Assembly: GCF_900101045.1 (NCBI RefSeq)
Contig: NZ_FNFN01000008.1
Coordinates: 124,001 to 188,000, forward strand
Reading direction: 5' to 3'
Length of the DNA: 64,000 bases
Source: Nocardioides sp. YR527
Lineage (GTDB): Bacteria > Actinomycetota > Actinomycetes > Propionibacteriales > Nocardioidaceae
Shown: piece after piece, positions 41,633 to 50,497 of the stretch
Position numbering within the stretch: the stretch's first letter is position 1
Layout of the letters: the number at the start of each line of letters is the position of its first letter
Notes under the pieces: model-generated
Told to the model about the DNA's origin: nothing
What the model saw: the letters and a program-made list of their open reading frames with translations, nothing else
The model's database searches: none
Position numbers and translations under genes: made by a program

Positions 41633-41950
41633 CTAGCCCAAGGCGTCGAGCAAGTCCTGAGACAGGAGAGTGACGCTCTCGGCCACTCCCGCGGGTCACC
41701 GACCAGTTCTTCAGCGGCGCCTGCCATACGGGATCCGGGCGCAGCCGCACTGCGCGCAAACAGTTCGTCGAGGTAAGTCAACGCGTCGGCCGTCACTGAA
41801 GCGCCGACTTCGATGCCTTGAAGGCGACCAATAGCCGTGGCGAGGAAATCCGTCTCGACAGCCCGTAGGAGTCGGTAAACGTCGTGTGCGTCCTTGTTGT
41901 CCTGCCGCTGCCTCGCGCCCTCCGCATCGACTTCGGATCGTGAGGTGGCA
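41633..41950 (-). pseudogene. C-terminal relic of a nucleotidyltransferase-like gene
   Basis: The minus strand reads RQRQDNKDAHDVYRLLRAVE, then SRMAGAAEELVGDP in one frame. It shifts near 41690 to a frame ending VTLLSQDLLDALG with TAG at 41633-41635. KDAHDxYRLLR followed by a MAGRAEE-like segment is a pattern I associate with the C-terminus of AbiEii-like or nucleotidyltransferase-fold proteins (recollection, moderate). There is no intact N-terminal part, and base composition is less GC-rich than neighbours, so this is a decayed, possibly acquired gene. Confidence 0.5.
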
Positions 41951-42062
41951 CACGAACTCCGCGGCGCCCGACAATAAGTGTTCGGGAAGTCATCTCGTTC
42001 CGCCGACAGCGGAGAGATGATGCTTACCCGAACAGCATCCACGAACCGGCGGGTCCGACATG

Positions 42063-42500
42063 TCAGGTCTCGAGGATCTCCTTGAGCTTGGCCAGGTCCT
42101 TGGTCGTCGCTCGCCGCATCGCCCGCTCCATCACCGGCGCAGCGACCCGAGAGAAACCGGACGGGTTGCCACGGTTGCGCAACGTCATCCGGGTTCCGCC
42201 CTCCCCCGCCGGCTTCCACGTGTAGGTCGTCTCCATCGGGAACGGTCCGTCCGCCGTACGCATCACGAGCCGCTCCCCGGGCACCCACTCGACCACCTCG
42301 TAGGTATAGGCCAGCCTGCGCCCCAGGAACTGCGCGACGAAGTCCATCCTCGACCCCACCCGCACCGGTGGCTCGGTGCGCCAGTCGACCGAGCGGATGT
42401 TGGCGTACCACGTCGGAGCGTTGCTCGGGTCTCCGGCGTACGCAGACACCTCGGCCGGCGATCGCCGAATCGCCGTCTCCACCAGCACGTCCACGCTCAT
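42063..42500 (-). CDS. SRPBCC (START/Bet v1-like) family protein
   Basis: A 145-residue helix-grip protein starting SVDVLVETAIRRSPAEV, with NAPTWYANIRSVDW near 30 and YTYEVVEWVPGERLVMRT near 66, and an ending of MERAMRRATTKDLAKLKEIL. These proteins bind hydrophobic ligands; the specific ligand is unknown. I prefer the ATG at 42500, which is the conserved family start. An in-frame ATG at 42566 would add 22 acidic residues. It is divergent from the PhoX-like gene. Confidence 0.8.
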   Translation of the reverse strand: MSVDVLVETAIRRSPAEVSAYAGDPSNAPTWYANIRSVDWRTEPPVRVGSRMDFVAQFLGRRLAYTYEVVEWVPGERLVMRTADGPFPMETTYTWKPAGEGGTRMTLRNRGNPSGFSRVAAPVMERAMRRATTKDLAKLKEILET

Positions 42501-42657
42501 GGACCCATCGTCCTCCGAAGTCGGGCCGTTGTCCTCCGCCGCGGCCGGCGCTCGTACGTTGAGCATTGTTCGTCCCTAAGACGCCTCGACCGGGGTCCGG
42601 ATCTCTAGCGTATGTCGGGCACATTTCCATCTGCCGAGACTCCAGAAGGACTCCACC

Positions 42658-43794
42658 ATGGATCGTCGCAACTTCCTACGTGCCGCCGTTGTCGGCGCTG
42701 GAACCGCCGCCTTCGGGTTCAGCGTCACTCGTCCCGCCATCGCCTACCCGGCCAAGACCGGGCCGAGCCCCTATGGCGCGCTCCTGGCCGCCGACGCCAA
42801 CGGCATCATGCTGCCGGCCGGGTTCACCAGCCGGGTGGTCGCCCGATCGACCAAGACCGTCGCGAGCACCGGGTACACCTGGCACAGCGCCCCGGACGGC
42901 GGGGTCTGCTTCGCCGACGGAACCGGCTGGATCTACGTCTCCAACTCGGAGATGAGCAGCGGCGCCGGCGGCGTGAGCGCGCTCAAGTTCGACAGCAACG
43001 CCAACATCACCAACGCCTACCGCATCCTCGGCAACACCACCCGGAACTGCGCGGGCGGGCCGACGCCGTGGAACACCTGGATCTCGTGCGAGGAGCACGA
43101 CGCCGGCTACAGCTGGGAGACCGACCCGTGGGGCGTCGAGCCCGCCGTACGCCACACCGCGATGGGCCGGTTCACGCACGAGGCCGCGGCCTGCGACCCG
43201 GTTCGCAAGGTCGTCTACCAGACCGAGGACAAGAGCGACGGCGGCTTCTACCGCTTCGTCCCGACCACCTGGGGAGACCTGTCCGCCGGCAAGCTGCAGG
43301 TGCTCACCACGAGCCTCACCTGGGTCGACGTCCCCGACCCCGACGGCTCCCCCACACCCACGCGCGACCAGGTCTCGACCATGAAGGCGTTCAACGGCGG
43401 CGAAGGCGCCTACTACCGCAACGACATCTGCTACTTCACCACCAAGGGCGACAACAGGGTGTGGGCGTACAACGCCGCCGCCGGCACCCTCGACGTCGTC
43501 TACGACGACAACCTGACCAGCAACCCGCCGCTCACCGGCGTCGACAACATCACCGGCGCAGCGGCGGGCGACCTCTACGTCGCCGAGGACGGCGGCAACA
43601 TGGAGATCTGCGTCATCACCCCCGACGACGTCGTGGCGCCGTTCCTCCGGGTCACCGGGCAGAGCTCATCCGAGCTGTGCGGTGTGGCGTTCAACCCCGC
43701 CGGCAACCGTATGTACTTCTCCTCCCAGCGAGGCACGAGCGGCTCCTCCAGCGGCGGCATCACCTACGAGATCAGCGGCCCCTTCCGCTCGTAG
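42658..43794 (+). CDS. Secreted PhoX-like (DUF839) protein
   Basis: The 378-residue protein starts with a Tat signal (MDRRNFLRAAVVGAGTAA). The beta-propeller body has ISCEEHDAGYSWE near 142, FTHEAAACDP near 172 and VYQTEDKSDGGFYRF near 186, positions used in PhoX to bind iron and calcium at the active site. This branch is shorter than full-length PhoX phosphatases, so it may be a phosphatase or a related propeller protein. AAGGA precedes the ATG. It stands alone between divergent and downstream genes. Confidence 0.8.
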   Translation: MDRRNFLRAAVVGAGTAAFGFSVTRPAIAYPAKTGPSPYGALLAADANGIMLPAGFTSRVVARSTKTVASTGYTWHSAPDGGVCFADGTGWIYVSNSEMSSGAGGVSALKFDSNANITNAYRILGNTTRNCAGGPTPWNTWISCEEHDAGYSWETDPWGVEPAVRHTAMGRFTHEAAACDPVRKVVYQTEDKSDGGFYRFVPTTWGDLSAGKLQVLTTSLTWVDVPDPDGSPTPTRDQVSTMKAFNGGEGAYYRNDICYFTTKGDNRVWAYNAAAGTLDVVYDDNLTSNPPLTGVDNITGAAAGDLYVAEDGGNMEICVITPDDVVAPFLRVTGQSSSELCGVAFNPAGNRMYFSSQRGTSGSSSGGITYEISGPFRS

Positions 43795-43836
43795 CCGACC
43801 GAACCGTACGTCGCAGACCCGGCCAGGTCCGGCACC

Positions 43837-43938
43837 GTGGTCGGGATCTGCGATGTCGGTGGCACGAAGGGACTCGTCTTCGACATCATCAGCGGTAGTC
43901 CAGATGTCCTGGCCGAGATCATGGAGGCACTTGCATGA
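43837..43938 (+). other. Short coupled reading frame before the MBL hydrolase gene
   Basis: From a GTG at 43837 the frame reads VVGICDVGGTKGLVFDIISG and ends EIMEALA with a TGA that overlaps the ATG of the next gene (ATGA). It could be the end of a lost upstream gene or a short translated leader that couples translation to the hydrolase. No family is recognisable. Confidence 0.25.
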
Positions 43939-44738
43939 AGGTCCACCACCTCAACTGCGGCACGATGCACCCGGTCGCCACCCCCGGCAGCCTGGTCTGC
44001 CACGTCCTTCTCGTCGAGACGGAGAACGGCCTCGTGCTCGTCGACAGCGGTTTCGGCACGCAGGACGCCGCCGACCCGAAGGGCCGGTTCGGCGAGGCAC
44101 GCTTCTTGATCCGCCCGACGTTCGACGTCTCCGAGTCCGCCCTCGAGCAGGTCACGCGGCTGGGCTTCGACCCGCAAGACGTACGTCACGTCGTACTCAC
44201 CCACTTCGACGCCGACCACACCGGCGGGCTCGCCGACTTCCCCTGGGCGCAGGTGCACCTCACCGCAGCCGAGAACTTCGCCGCGCTGCACCCCCAGGGC
44301 GCCGTCGAGCGAGGCCGTTACCTGCCCAGCCAGCGTGCCCACGGCCCGGTGATCGTCGAGCACACACCTGACGAGGGCGAGTCCTGGAGGGGGTTCGCGG
44401 GGGCCAAGGAGCTCACCGAGATCTCTGCCGGCCTGGTGCTGATCAACCTGCCGGGCCACTCCCGCGGCCATGCCGCCGTCGCCGTCGCCGCCGGTGACCA
44501 CTGGGTCCTGCACGTCGGCGACAGCTTCTACCACCACGGCCAGATCGACGGCTCCGGCCACGCCCCGCGAACCCTGACCCTGATGGAACGCCTCATCGCG
44601 CACGACCGGAAGAAGGTCCGGGCCAACCACGAGCGGCTCACCGAGCTCTGGGCCGCTTCCTCGCCCGACCTCGTCCTCGTCAACGCCCACGACCCCAGCC
44701 TGCTCCACCGCGCCGCCGCTCGCGCCACCCCAGCCTGA
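43935..44738 (+). CDS. Metallo-beta-lactamase-fold hydrolase
   Basis: The 267-residue MBL-fold protein has the first metal motif as THFDADHTGG near residue 95 (Asp in place of the middle His of HxHxDH), LPGHSRGHAAV near 173 and LHVGDSFYH near 194. It ends with LVNAHDPSLL, giving the late His. The pattern fits lactonase/arylesterase-like members. The substrate is unknown. GGAGG lies eight bases before the ATG. Confidence 0.85.
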   Translation: MKVHHLNCGTMHPVATPGSLVCHVLLVETENGLVLVDSGFGTQDAADPKGRFGEARFLIRPTFDVSESALEQVTRLGFDPQDVRHVVLTHFDADHTGGLADFPWAQVHLTAAENFAALHPQGAVERGRYLPSQRAHGPVIVEHTPDEGESWRGFAGAKELTEISAGLVLINLPGHSRGHAAVAVAAGDHWVLHVGDSFYHHGQIDGSGHAPRTLTLMERLIAHDRKKVRANHERLTELWAASSPDLVLVNAHDPSLLHRAAARATPA

Positions 44739-44782
44739 GCCCCGGTTCGACCGCCGAGGGCAGGTAGTCGAGCTGGAAATAC

Positions 44783-44816
44783 ACGAAGGCCCGGACCTCT
44801 CGGTCCGGGCCTTCGT
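44783..44816 (-). terminator. Terminator hairpin after the first initiator tRNA
   Basis: A perfect 15-base stem (44783-44797 with 44802-44816) and TCTC loop lies eight bases beyond the 3' end of the tRNA. An almost identical hairpin follows the second tRNA copy. Confidence 0.72.
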
Positions 44817-44823
44817 CTTGGAG

Positions 44824-44897
44824 TAGCGGGGACAGGATTTGAACCTGTGACCTCTGGGTTATGAGCCCAGCGAGCTACCGAGCTGCTCCACCCCGCG
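44824..44897 (-). tRNA. Initiator tRNA-Met (fMet), anticodon CAU, copy 1
   Basis: The minus strand folds as a tRNA starting CGCGGGG. The anticodon loop is CTCATAA within a CTGGG/CCCAG stem that has the three G-C pairs of initiators. The TTCAAAT T-loop and the C1/U72 mismatch at the acceptor end are also hallmarks of initiator tRNA. CCA is not encoded (the 3' sequence continues CTCC). Confidence 0.93.
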
Positions 44898-45010
44898 TCG
44901 CAAGAACAACTCTACCCGCGAACTGAACCGAACCCCAATCCGGGCACACGGGTCGCGACAAGCCCGAAGCCAGCGCTACCGATGAGCAGATGCAGGTCGA
45001 TACCGAAATC

Positions 45011-45044
45011 ACGAAGGCCCGGACCTTTCGGTCCGGGCCTTCGT
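45011..45044 (-). terminator. Terminator hairpin after the second initiator tRNA
   Basis: A perfect 15-base stem (45011-45025 with 45030-45044) with TTTC loop, nearly identical to the hairpin at 44783-44816, which shows that tRNA and terminator were duplicated together. Confidence 0.72.
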
Positions 45045-45051
45045 CTTGGAG

Positions 45052-45125
45052 TAGCGGGGACAGGATTTGAACCTGTGACCTCTGGGTTATGAGCCCAGCG
45101 AGCTACCGAGCTGCTCCACCCCGCG
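45052..45125 (-). tRNA. Initiator tRNA-Met (fMet), anticodon CAU, copy 2
   Basis: Sequence-identical to the copy at 44824-44897, including the C1/U72 mismatch and three G-C pairs in the anticodon stem. The two copies are separated by 154 bases, most of them the shared downstream hairpin region. Confidence 0.93.
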
Positions 45126-45179
45126 TCGCAAGAAGAACATTACACGCGAGGGGAAACGATCCCCTAATCGGAGGTGTCC

Positions 45180-48080
45180 TCACCCACCCGAGATGAGCTC
45201 GGCGGCCTGGTCGACCTTGTCCTGGGCCTCGGCGATGAGGCGCTCCCGCTCGGCGTAGTCGCCGGCCTTGCCGGCCTCGTCGGCCTGAGCGAAGAGGGCG
45301 CGCGCGTCCTCGAGGAGCTGGCCTACCTCACCCGGTGATTCACCGGAGGAGGGTGGGTTGGTCTCGGCCGGTTCCTCGTCGGGATCGGACGCCGTCGGAG
45401 GCGTCGGCTCGGCGCCGGTGAGCGCGACCTCGAGGGCCTCGTTCAGCGTCGTTCCGTAGCCGACCCGTCCGTCGTAGGAGACCAGCACGAAGGCCAGCTG
45501 GGCGTAGCCCGAGGTCGAGGCGGTCGCTCTTCGGGCGTAGATCGGCTCGACGTACAGGATGCCGTTCTTCGCCGTCGGGTACGTCACGACCTGGCCCCAC
45601 ACCGGCGCCGATCCGGAGCGGTTGAAGGAGGCCACCTCGTCGGCGATCGCCTTGTCCGTACGGAACTCGTTGGAGACCATGCCCGGACCCTGGGTGTCGT
45701 CGGGGAAGCCGGTGGTGATCCGGATCTTCCCGTAGTCCTCCGAGGTGGCATCCGAGTCGACCGACATCATCGCCGCCAGGTTGGGGCGGTTGTAGGGCAC
45801 GAACGCGGAGGTCAGCGACCAGCGCGCCGTGCCGGAGCCGACGTCGAGGAACATCCGGTAGGGGGTCTGCTGGTGGTTGTCGTCATTCGGGTCCTCGGGC
45901 ACGGCCCAGCGCTCGTTGCCGGAGAAGAAGACGTCCGGGTCGGAGACGTGGTAGCGCGCCAGCTGGTAGCGCTGCACCTTGTAGAGGTCCTCGGGGTAGC
46001 GAAGGTGCTCCAACAGCTCCTTCGGGATCGACGACTTCGGCATCACGGTGCCGGGGAAGGCCGCCTCCCACGTCTGCAGGATCGGGTCGGCCTCGTCCCA
46101 CTCGTAGAGCGTGACCGTGCCGTCGTAGGCATCCACGGTCGCCTTCACCGCGTTGCGCATGTAGTTGATCTCGTCGGTCGGCAGCGTCTGCACCCCGGCC
46201 GAGGTCTGGGTGGCGTCGTCGGTCATCGAGGCGAACGAGTCACGCGCGGCCTGCGGGTAGCGGTCGGTGGTGGTGTAGCCGTCGACCACCCACTGGATCC
46301 GGCCGCCCACGATCACCGGGTAGACGTCGTCATCGAGCGTCAGCCACGGCGCCACCTTCTGCACCCGCTCCTTCGGAGAGCGGTCGTAGAGGATCTCGGA
46401 GTCCTCGGTGACCCGCGAGGAGAGCAGGAAGTTCGTGGAGCCGAACTGGATGGCGTACATCAGCTGGCGGAAGTTGGACCCGATCGGGATGCCGCCGGCA
46501 CCTTCGTACGTCGTCCGGGTCTCGCCGTCCTCGGAGTTGTAGTCGAGCTCGACCGCGGCGCCCTTGTCGGCCTTGCCGACGATCGAGTACTCCGGCGAGT
46601 CCTCGCCGAAGTAGACCTTGTCCTGGAACTTGCCCTGGCCCGAGGTCAGGTCGTGCTGGCCGGTCCTGTCGCCCTCGGCCCACTGCATCTGGTTCGACTC
46701 GGTCTTGTCGTCGGCGCCGCGCATGTTGGCGTAGGAGGCGATCACGCCGTTGGAGTGGGTGTAGACCGTGTGCAGGTTGGTCCAGGTGCGGTCGGAGTCG
46801 GAGATGCCGGCCTGGTTGAGCTCGCGTACGCCGAGCACGACCGCGCGCTCCTTGCCGCCGACCTCGTAGGTGGAGATGTCCAGCGGCTCGTGCACCGAGT
46901 AGTAGGAGCGACCCTGCTGGACCTGCTCGAACTCGCGGTGGACCACCGCGGGGTCGACGATCGGCAACGAGGACGCGGTCTCGTCGAGCTGCTCGGGCGA
47001 GGCGCCGTCGGCCTCGGCCTGCGAGGTGTACTCGGTCACCTCGAGGTCGTCCTTGGCGATCCCGTAGGCGTCCTGGGTGGCCTTGATGTTGGCCGCCAGG
47101 TAGGGCTTCTCCTTGTCCTGCTCGCTCGGCCGGACCTGGAAACCCTGCACGACCGCGGGCCAGATCATCCCGATCAGCAGCACCGAGATCGCGAACAGCG
47201 AGATCGCGATCGACGGCAGCTGCCACGAACGGCGCCACATGTTGAGGATGAACAGCACCCCGCAGATCACCGCGATCGCGAGCAGGATCTGGTTGGCCGG
47301 GAGCACCGCGTGCTCGTCGGTGTAGGTCATCCCGTCCAGGCGCGGCCCGGAGCCGTTGACCAGGTCGTAGCGGTCGACCCAGTAGTCGAGCCCCTTGACC
47401 AGCAGGATCAGCCCGAACATGGCGCTGAGCTGGATCTGCGCCGAGCGGGTGAACCGGTCGCGCTGCGCGGTGAGCCGGATCCCGCCGTAGACGTAGTGCA
47501 CGATCATCGCGCCGATGGTGCCGAGGATCAGCCCGGTCAGCGCGAAGTTGACCAGGTAGTGCCACCACGGCAGGTCGAAGACGTAGAAGCCGATGTCCTT
47601 GCCGAAGAACTCATCGGTCTTGTCGAAGTCGCGCCCGTGACGCCACATCAGATACGTACGCCACTGGCCGGCGCCCGAGAAGCCGGCGAAGATGCCGGAG
47701 ACGCCGGCGATGCCGATCAGCAGCCAGGTGCGGATCGGGGCGATCGCGTCGCGGTAGCGGTCCAGGCCACCGATGTCGTCGGCCGGGTGGAAGTAGGGAC
47801 GGGTGCGGTAGGCGAGCGCCGCGGGCAGCCCGATCATGATCGCCATCAGCACGAAGAAGATGACGAAGAGTGCCGTCCGCGTCCAGAAGACCGTGCCGAA
47901 GACGCTGCTGAAGTCGATCGCGTCGTACCACAGCGCGTCGGTGTAGATCGCGGCGAAGGCACTGATGCCGAAGAAGAGCACGATGACCGAGACGGCCGAG
48001 ATCGCCAGCCATCGGTTGCGGCCGGTGCTCTGTGTGCGCGCCGGCGCCTGCGCCGGGTCGTCGTCGTCGAACAGACTCAT
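45180..48080 (-). CDS. UPF0182 family membrane protein
   Basis: The 966-residue protein has about seven transmembrane helices in the first 330 residues (for example AVSVIVLFFGISAFAAIY and LLLIGIAGVSGIFAGFSG-like segments), a large extracytoplasmic domain with DRTWTNLHTVYTHSNGVIAS near 425 and YMRNAVKATVDAYDG near 640, and an acidic Pro-rich tail. UPF0182 proteins are widespread in actinobacteria and have no settled function. It overlaps the stop of the PPA1309 gene by four bases, so it is in an operon with that gene and the PDZ protease. Confidence 0.92.
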   Translation of the reverse strand: MSLFDDDDPAQAPARTQSTGRNRWLAISAVSVIVLFFGISAFAAIYTDALWYDAIDFSSVFGTVFWTRTALFVIFFVLMAIMIGLPAALAYRTRPYFHPADDIGGLDRYRDAIAPIRTWLLIGIAGVSGIFAGFSGAGQWRTYLMWRHGRDFDKTDEFFGKDIGFYVFDLPWWHYLVNFALTGLILGTIGAMIVHYVYGGIRLTAQRDRFTRSAQIQLSAMFGLILLVKGLDYWVDRYDLVNGSGPRLDGMTYTDEHAVLPANQILLAIAVICGVLFILNMWRRSWQLPSIAISLFAISVLLIGMIWPAVVQGFQVRPSEQDKEKPYLAANIKATQDAYGIAKDDLEVTEYTSQAEADGASPEQLDETASSLPIVDPAVVHREFEQVQQGRSYYSVHEPLDISTYEVGGKERAVVLGVRELNQAGISDSDRTWTNLHTVYTHSNGVIASYANMRGADDKTESNQMQWAEGDRTGQHDLTSGQGKFQDKVYFGEDSPEYSIVGKADKGAAVELDYNSEDGETRTTYEGAGGIPIGSNFRQLMYAIQFGSTNFLLSSRVTEDSEILYDRSPKERVQKVAPWLTLDDDVYPVIVGGRIQWVVDGYTTTDRYPQAARDSFASMTDDATQTSAGVQTLPTDEINYMRNAVKATVDAYDGTVTLYEWDEADPILQTWEAAFPGTVMPKSSIPKELLEHLRYPEDLYKVQRYQLARYHVSDPDVFFSGNERWAVPEDPNDDNHQQTPYRMFLDVGSGTARWSLTSAFVPYNRPNLAAMMSVDSDATSEDYGKIRITTGFPDDTQGPGMVSNEFRTDKAIADEVASFNRSGSAPVWGQVVTYPTAKNGILYVEPIYARRATASTSGYAQLAFVLVSYDGRVGYGTTLNEALEVALTGAEPTPPTASDPDEEPAETNPPSSGESPGEVGQLLEDARALFAQADEAGKAGDYAERERLIAEAQDKVDQAAELISGG

Positions 48081-48667
48081 TCGTCACCCTCCGGGTTCTC
48101 CTCAAGAGTGACACGCAGCAGTTCGAGGAGCTCGGGGACCAGGTCGACACCGCCGATGACCGACTGGTCGTCGTCGTGCGCCTTCAACCGCAGAGCACAG
48201 TACGTGGCACCAGCACGTGTAGCACCGGCCACGATGCGTACCTCTTGCCGGTCGGGGTGCGCCTTGGCGAACTCCGCGGCCGCCTCGGCGTCGTCGGGGA
48301 TCTTGCCGTCGGCGTCGGGCGGCAGCACCAGGCGCTCGACGACCGCCGCACAGCCGGTGACCCCCTGGGGCCAGGCGGTCGTCTGGAGGACCTCCTCCAG
48401 CTGGGTCGTCACCGGGACCTGGTCCTGCTCGATCGGGGTCAGCGACCCCTCCTGGTCGGGAGCGTCCAGGCCCATCATCGTGGCGAGCGCGGGCTCGGCC
48501 CGGACCAGTGCGGCGGTGTCGACCAGCGCGAAGAGCCGCGCCGGCCCGTCCCAGCCCTCGCCGGCGACGTGGGACTCGATCTCGAGGACGGCCGCGGCCA
48601 GCGCGGGGTCGGTCTCCAGGTCGAGACCTCGGCTGAGTTCGGGCGTGGGCTCAGGGGTGTCGTTCAC
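48077..48667 (-). CDS. PPA1309 family protein
   Basis: A 196-residue acidic cytosolic protein of the actinobacterial PPA1309 family: GWDGPARLFALVDTAAL near residue 38, TTAWPQGVTGCAAVVERLVLP near 95 and ALRLKAHDDD near 157. The function is unknown. It is coupled to the PDZ protease gene upstream and the UPF0182 gene downstream by four-base overlaps, a gene order that recurs in actinobacteria. Confidence 0.85.
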   Translation of the reverse strand: MNDTPEPTPELSRGLDLETDPALAAAVLEIESHVAGEGWDGPARLFALVDTAALVRAEPALATMMGLDAPDQEGSLTPIEQDQVPVTTQLEEVLQTTAWPQGVTGCAAVVERLVLPPDADGKIPDDAEAAAEFAKAHPDRQEVRIVAGATRAGATYCALRLKAHDDDQSVIGGVDLVPELLELLRVTLEENPEGDE

Positions 48668-49710
48668 TTCGTGCTCCCACAGGTCGGCAGCTTGGCATTC
48701 GGGTCCTCGGTCCAGGTTTCGATCGCCTTGATGGCGTCGTCGAGAGTCTCCACACGGGTCAGGCGCATGTCACCGTTCTCGGCGCCCTCGACGTCTTGGC
48801 AGTTGCCGGCGGGCACCAGGAAGAGCTCGGCTCCGTCCGAGGCCGCACCCGGGATCTTCTGCTGGATCCCGCCGATCGGGCCGACGTTGCCGTCACCGTC
48901 GATGGTGCCGGTGCCGGCGATCGGGTTCCCGTCGGTCAGCGACCCCTCGGTGAGGGTGTCGTAGACCGAGAGCGCCATCATCAGCCCGGCGCTCGGTCCG
49001 CCGATGGCCGGGTCGAGGGTGATCTTGACGTCGTAGGGGAACTCGTAGGTCGCTCCCAGCGAGACACCGATGAAGGCTTTGCCGTCCTTCTCACCGGTCT
49101 TGATGGTCTCGGTGAGGGTCTTGCCCTTGCGCTCGATGGTCAGCTCGATCGTGTCCCCGGGCTCGGCCTTCTGCACCTCGGCGACGACCTCTTCGGGGGT
49201 GTCGACCGCCGTGTCGCCGACCTTGGTGATCACGTCGTCGGCCTTCAGCTTGCCGGCGGCCGGCGCGTCCTTGGTCACCTCGGCGACCGAGACCTCGTCG
49301 ACGTCTTCGCCGAGCCTGGTGAACGCTGCCGCGATCGCCGCGTCCTGAGCGCTGGCCATCTGCACCTGCCCGGCCTCGCGGTCGTCCTCGACGGTGCCCT
49401 GGTCGGGGTAGGCGACCTCGCGCGGGTAGACCGCCTCGGTGTCGCTCATCCACGCGCCGAGCAGAGTCCAGAGTCCGAGCCGAGCCTCGCGGGTGGTCTC
49501 GGAGACCGTGGTCATCCGCAGCTGGCCCTTGTCGCGGTAGCTCGGGTGACCCTCGACCTGGACGATGTCCTTGCCGTCGAACTCGCCCAGGACGTTGACC
49601 GTCGGCCCGGGGCTGTAGATCGTGAACGGAAGCGGGACGACCCAGGCGATCACGATCAGGGCAACCACGAGCGGCAGGGCGACCAGACCGGCCAGGGTGC
49701 GCTGTGTCAT
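48664..49710 (-). CDS. PDZ-domain Lon-like (S16) membrane-anchored protease
   Basis: The 348-residue protein has one N-terminal transmembrane helix, a PDZ domain (LKADDVITKVGDTAVDTPEEV near 158) and a C-terminal Lon proteolytic domain with catalytic Ser in GGPSAGLMMAL near 242 and Lys in GGIQQKIPGA near 291. This is the YlbL/SdrC-type layout, a protease at the outer face of the membrane. It is the first gene of the PDZ-PPA1309-UPF0182 operon. Confidence 0.9.
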   Translation of the reverse strand: MTQRTLAGLVALPLVVALIVIAWVVPLPFTIYSPGPTVNVLGEFDGKDIVQVEGHPSYRDKGQLRMTTVSETTREARLGLWTLLGAWMSDTEAVYPREVAYPDQGTVEDDREAGQVQMASAQDAAIAAAFTRLGEDVDEVSVAEVTKDAPAAGKLKADDVITKVGDTAVDTPEEVVAEVQKAEPGDTIELTIERKGKTLTETIKTGEKDGKAFIGVSLGATYEFPYDVKITLDPAIGGPSAGLMMALSVYDTLTEGSLTDGNPIAGTGTIDGDGNVGPIGGIQQKIPGAASDGAELFLVPAGNCQDVEGAENGDMRLTRVETLDDAIKAIETWTEDPNAKLPTCGSTK

Positions 49711-49743
49711 AGCGTCACCTTCTCATTCGAGCCCAAGTGCACC

Positions 49744-49980
49744 CTAAGAGGCGTCGCGGTTGACTCGGACCGCGACTCCGGTCGACCTGTCGGGCGGCGG
49801 CTGGGGCGCTGCGTACCTTCTCGAGCGCTCGCGCGTCTTCTCCTTCTCGAGCGCGATGCCGAGACGGCGTACGACCTCTTCCCGGTCCTGCTCGCGGCCC
49901 TCACGTCCGAGGAACGCGACCCAGGCCATCGCCAGCAAGGTGATGACCGCAGAGGGTACGAGCCAGAGCAGGATGTCCAC
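49744..49980 (-). CDS. Small single-span membrane protein, unknown function
   Basis: A 78-residue protein with one transmembrane segment (LLWLVPSAVITLLAMAWVAFL), then a charged cytosolic tail (RREEVVRRLGIALEKEKTRERSRR-like, basic and helical) and a proline-rich end. It looks like a real small gene because it sits between two same-strand genes with little spare space. No family is recognised. Confidence 0.6.
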   Translation of the reverse strand: MDILLWLVPSAVITLLAMAWVAFLGREGREQDREEVVRRLGIALEKEKTRERSRRYAAPQPPPDRSTGVAVRVNRDAS

Positions 49981-50015
49981 GTACGCAGCCTATTTGTTGG
50001 TGCTGGGGCCGCGCA

Positions 50016-50441
50016 TCAGGGCGCGCCGACCCACTCGTCGGTGCCGTCGGTGAAGACCTGGTGCTTCCAGATCGGCACCTCGGCCTTGAGGGTGTCGATG
50101 AGGTCGCGGGAGGCGGCGAAGGCCTCACCACGGTGGCCGGAGGCGGTGGCCACGATGACGGCGATGTCGCCGATGTCGAGATGGCCGGTGCGGTGGACGG
50201 CCGCGACACCCGCGACGCCGTGGTCGGCGGCCACCTTCTCGGCCACCTCCTGCAGGCGCTCGAGCGCCGTCGGGTGGGCCTGGTAGTCGAGGCCGGTCAC
50301 GCCCTTGCCACCGTCGTGGTCGCGTACGCGGCCGACGAAGAGAGTCACCCCGCCGGAAGCGTCGTCGTCGAGTGCTTCCATCACCTCGGTGACATCGAGA
50401 GGGGTCTCCCGGATGTCGAGAAGCTTTACGGCTGCGTTCAT
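50016..50441 (-). CDS. moaE: MoaE, molybdopterin synthase large subunit
   Basis: The 141-residue protein has the MoaE core: GGVTLFVGRVRDHDGGKGVTGLDYQAHP near residues 30-57, VAAVHRTGHLDIGDIAVIVA near 84, AASRDLIDTLKAEVPIWKHQ near 111 with the catalytic Lys, and a WVG ending. MoaE converts precursor Z to molybdopterin with MoaD. No other moa gene is visible here. Confidence 0.92.
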   Translation of the reverse strand: MNAAVKLLDIRETPLDVTEVMEALDDDASGGVTLFVGRVRDHDGGKGVTGLDYQAHPTALERLQEVAEKVAADHGVAGVAAVHRTGHLDIGDIAVIVATASGHRGEAFAASRDLIDTLKAEVPIWKHQVFTDGTDEWVGAP

Positions 50442-50497
50442 GGGGCCAGCCTAGTGCTTGCTGACAGCGGGCTTCCGTAACCGCGTAGGCTGGACAC

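Noticed and set aside
44824..45125. Second tRNA considered as elongator tRNA-Met
   Set aside because: Both copies have the C1/U72 mismatch and three G-C pairs in the anticodon stem that mark initiators.
45873..48731. Long open frame of 952 codons opposite to the UPF0182 gene
   Set aside because: High GC keeps the antisense frame open; the translation is Val/Arg/His-rich with no motif, while the opposite strand encodes a recognisable protein.
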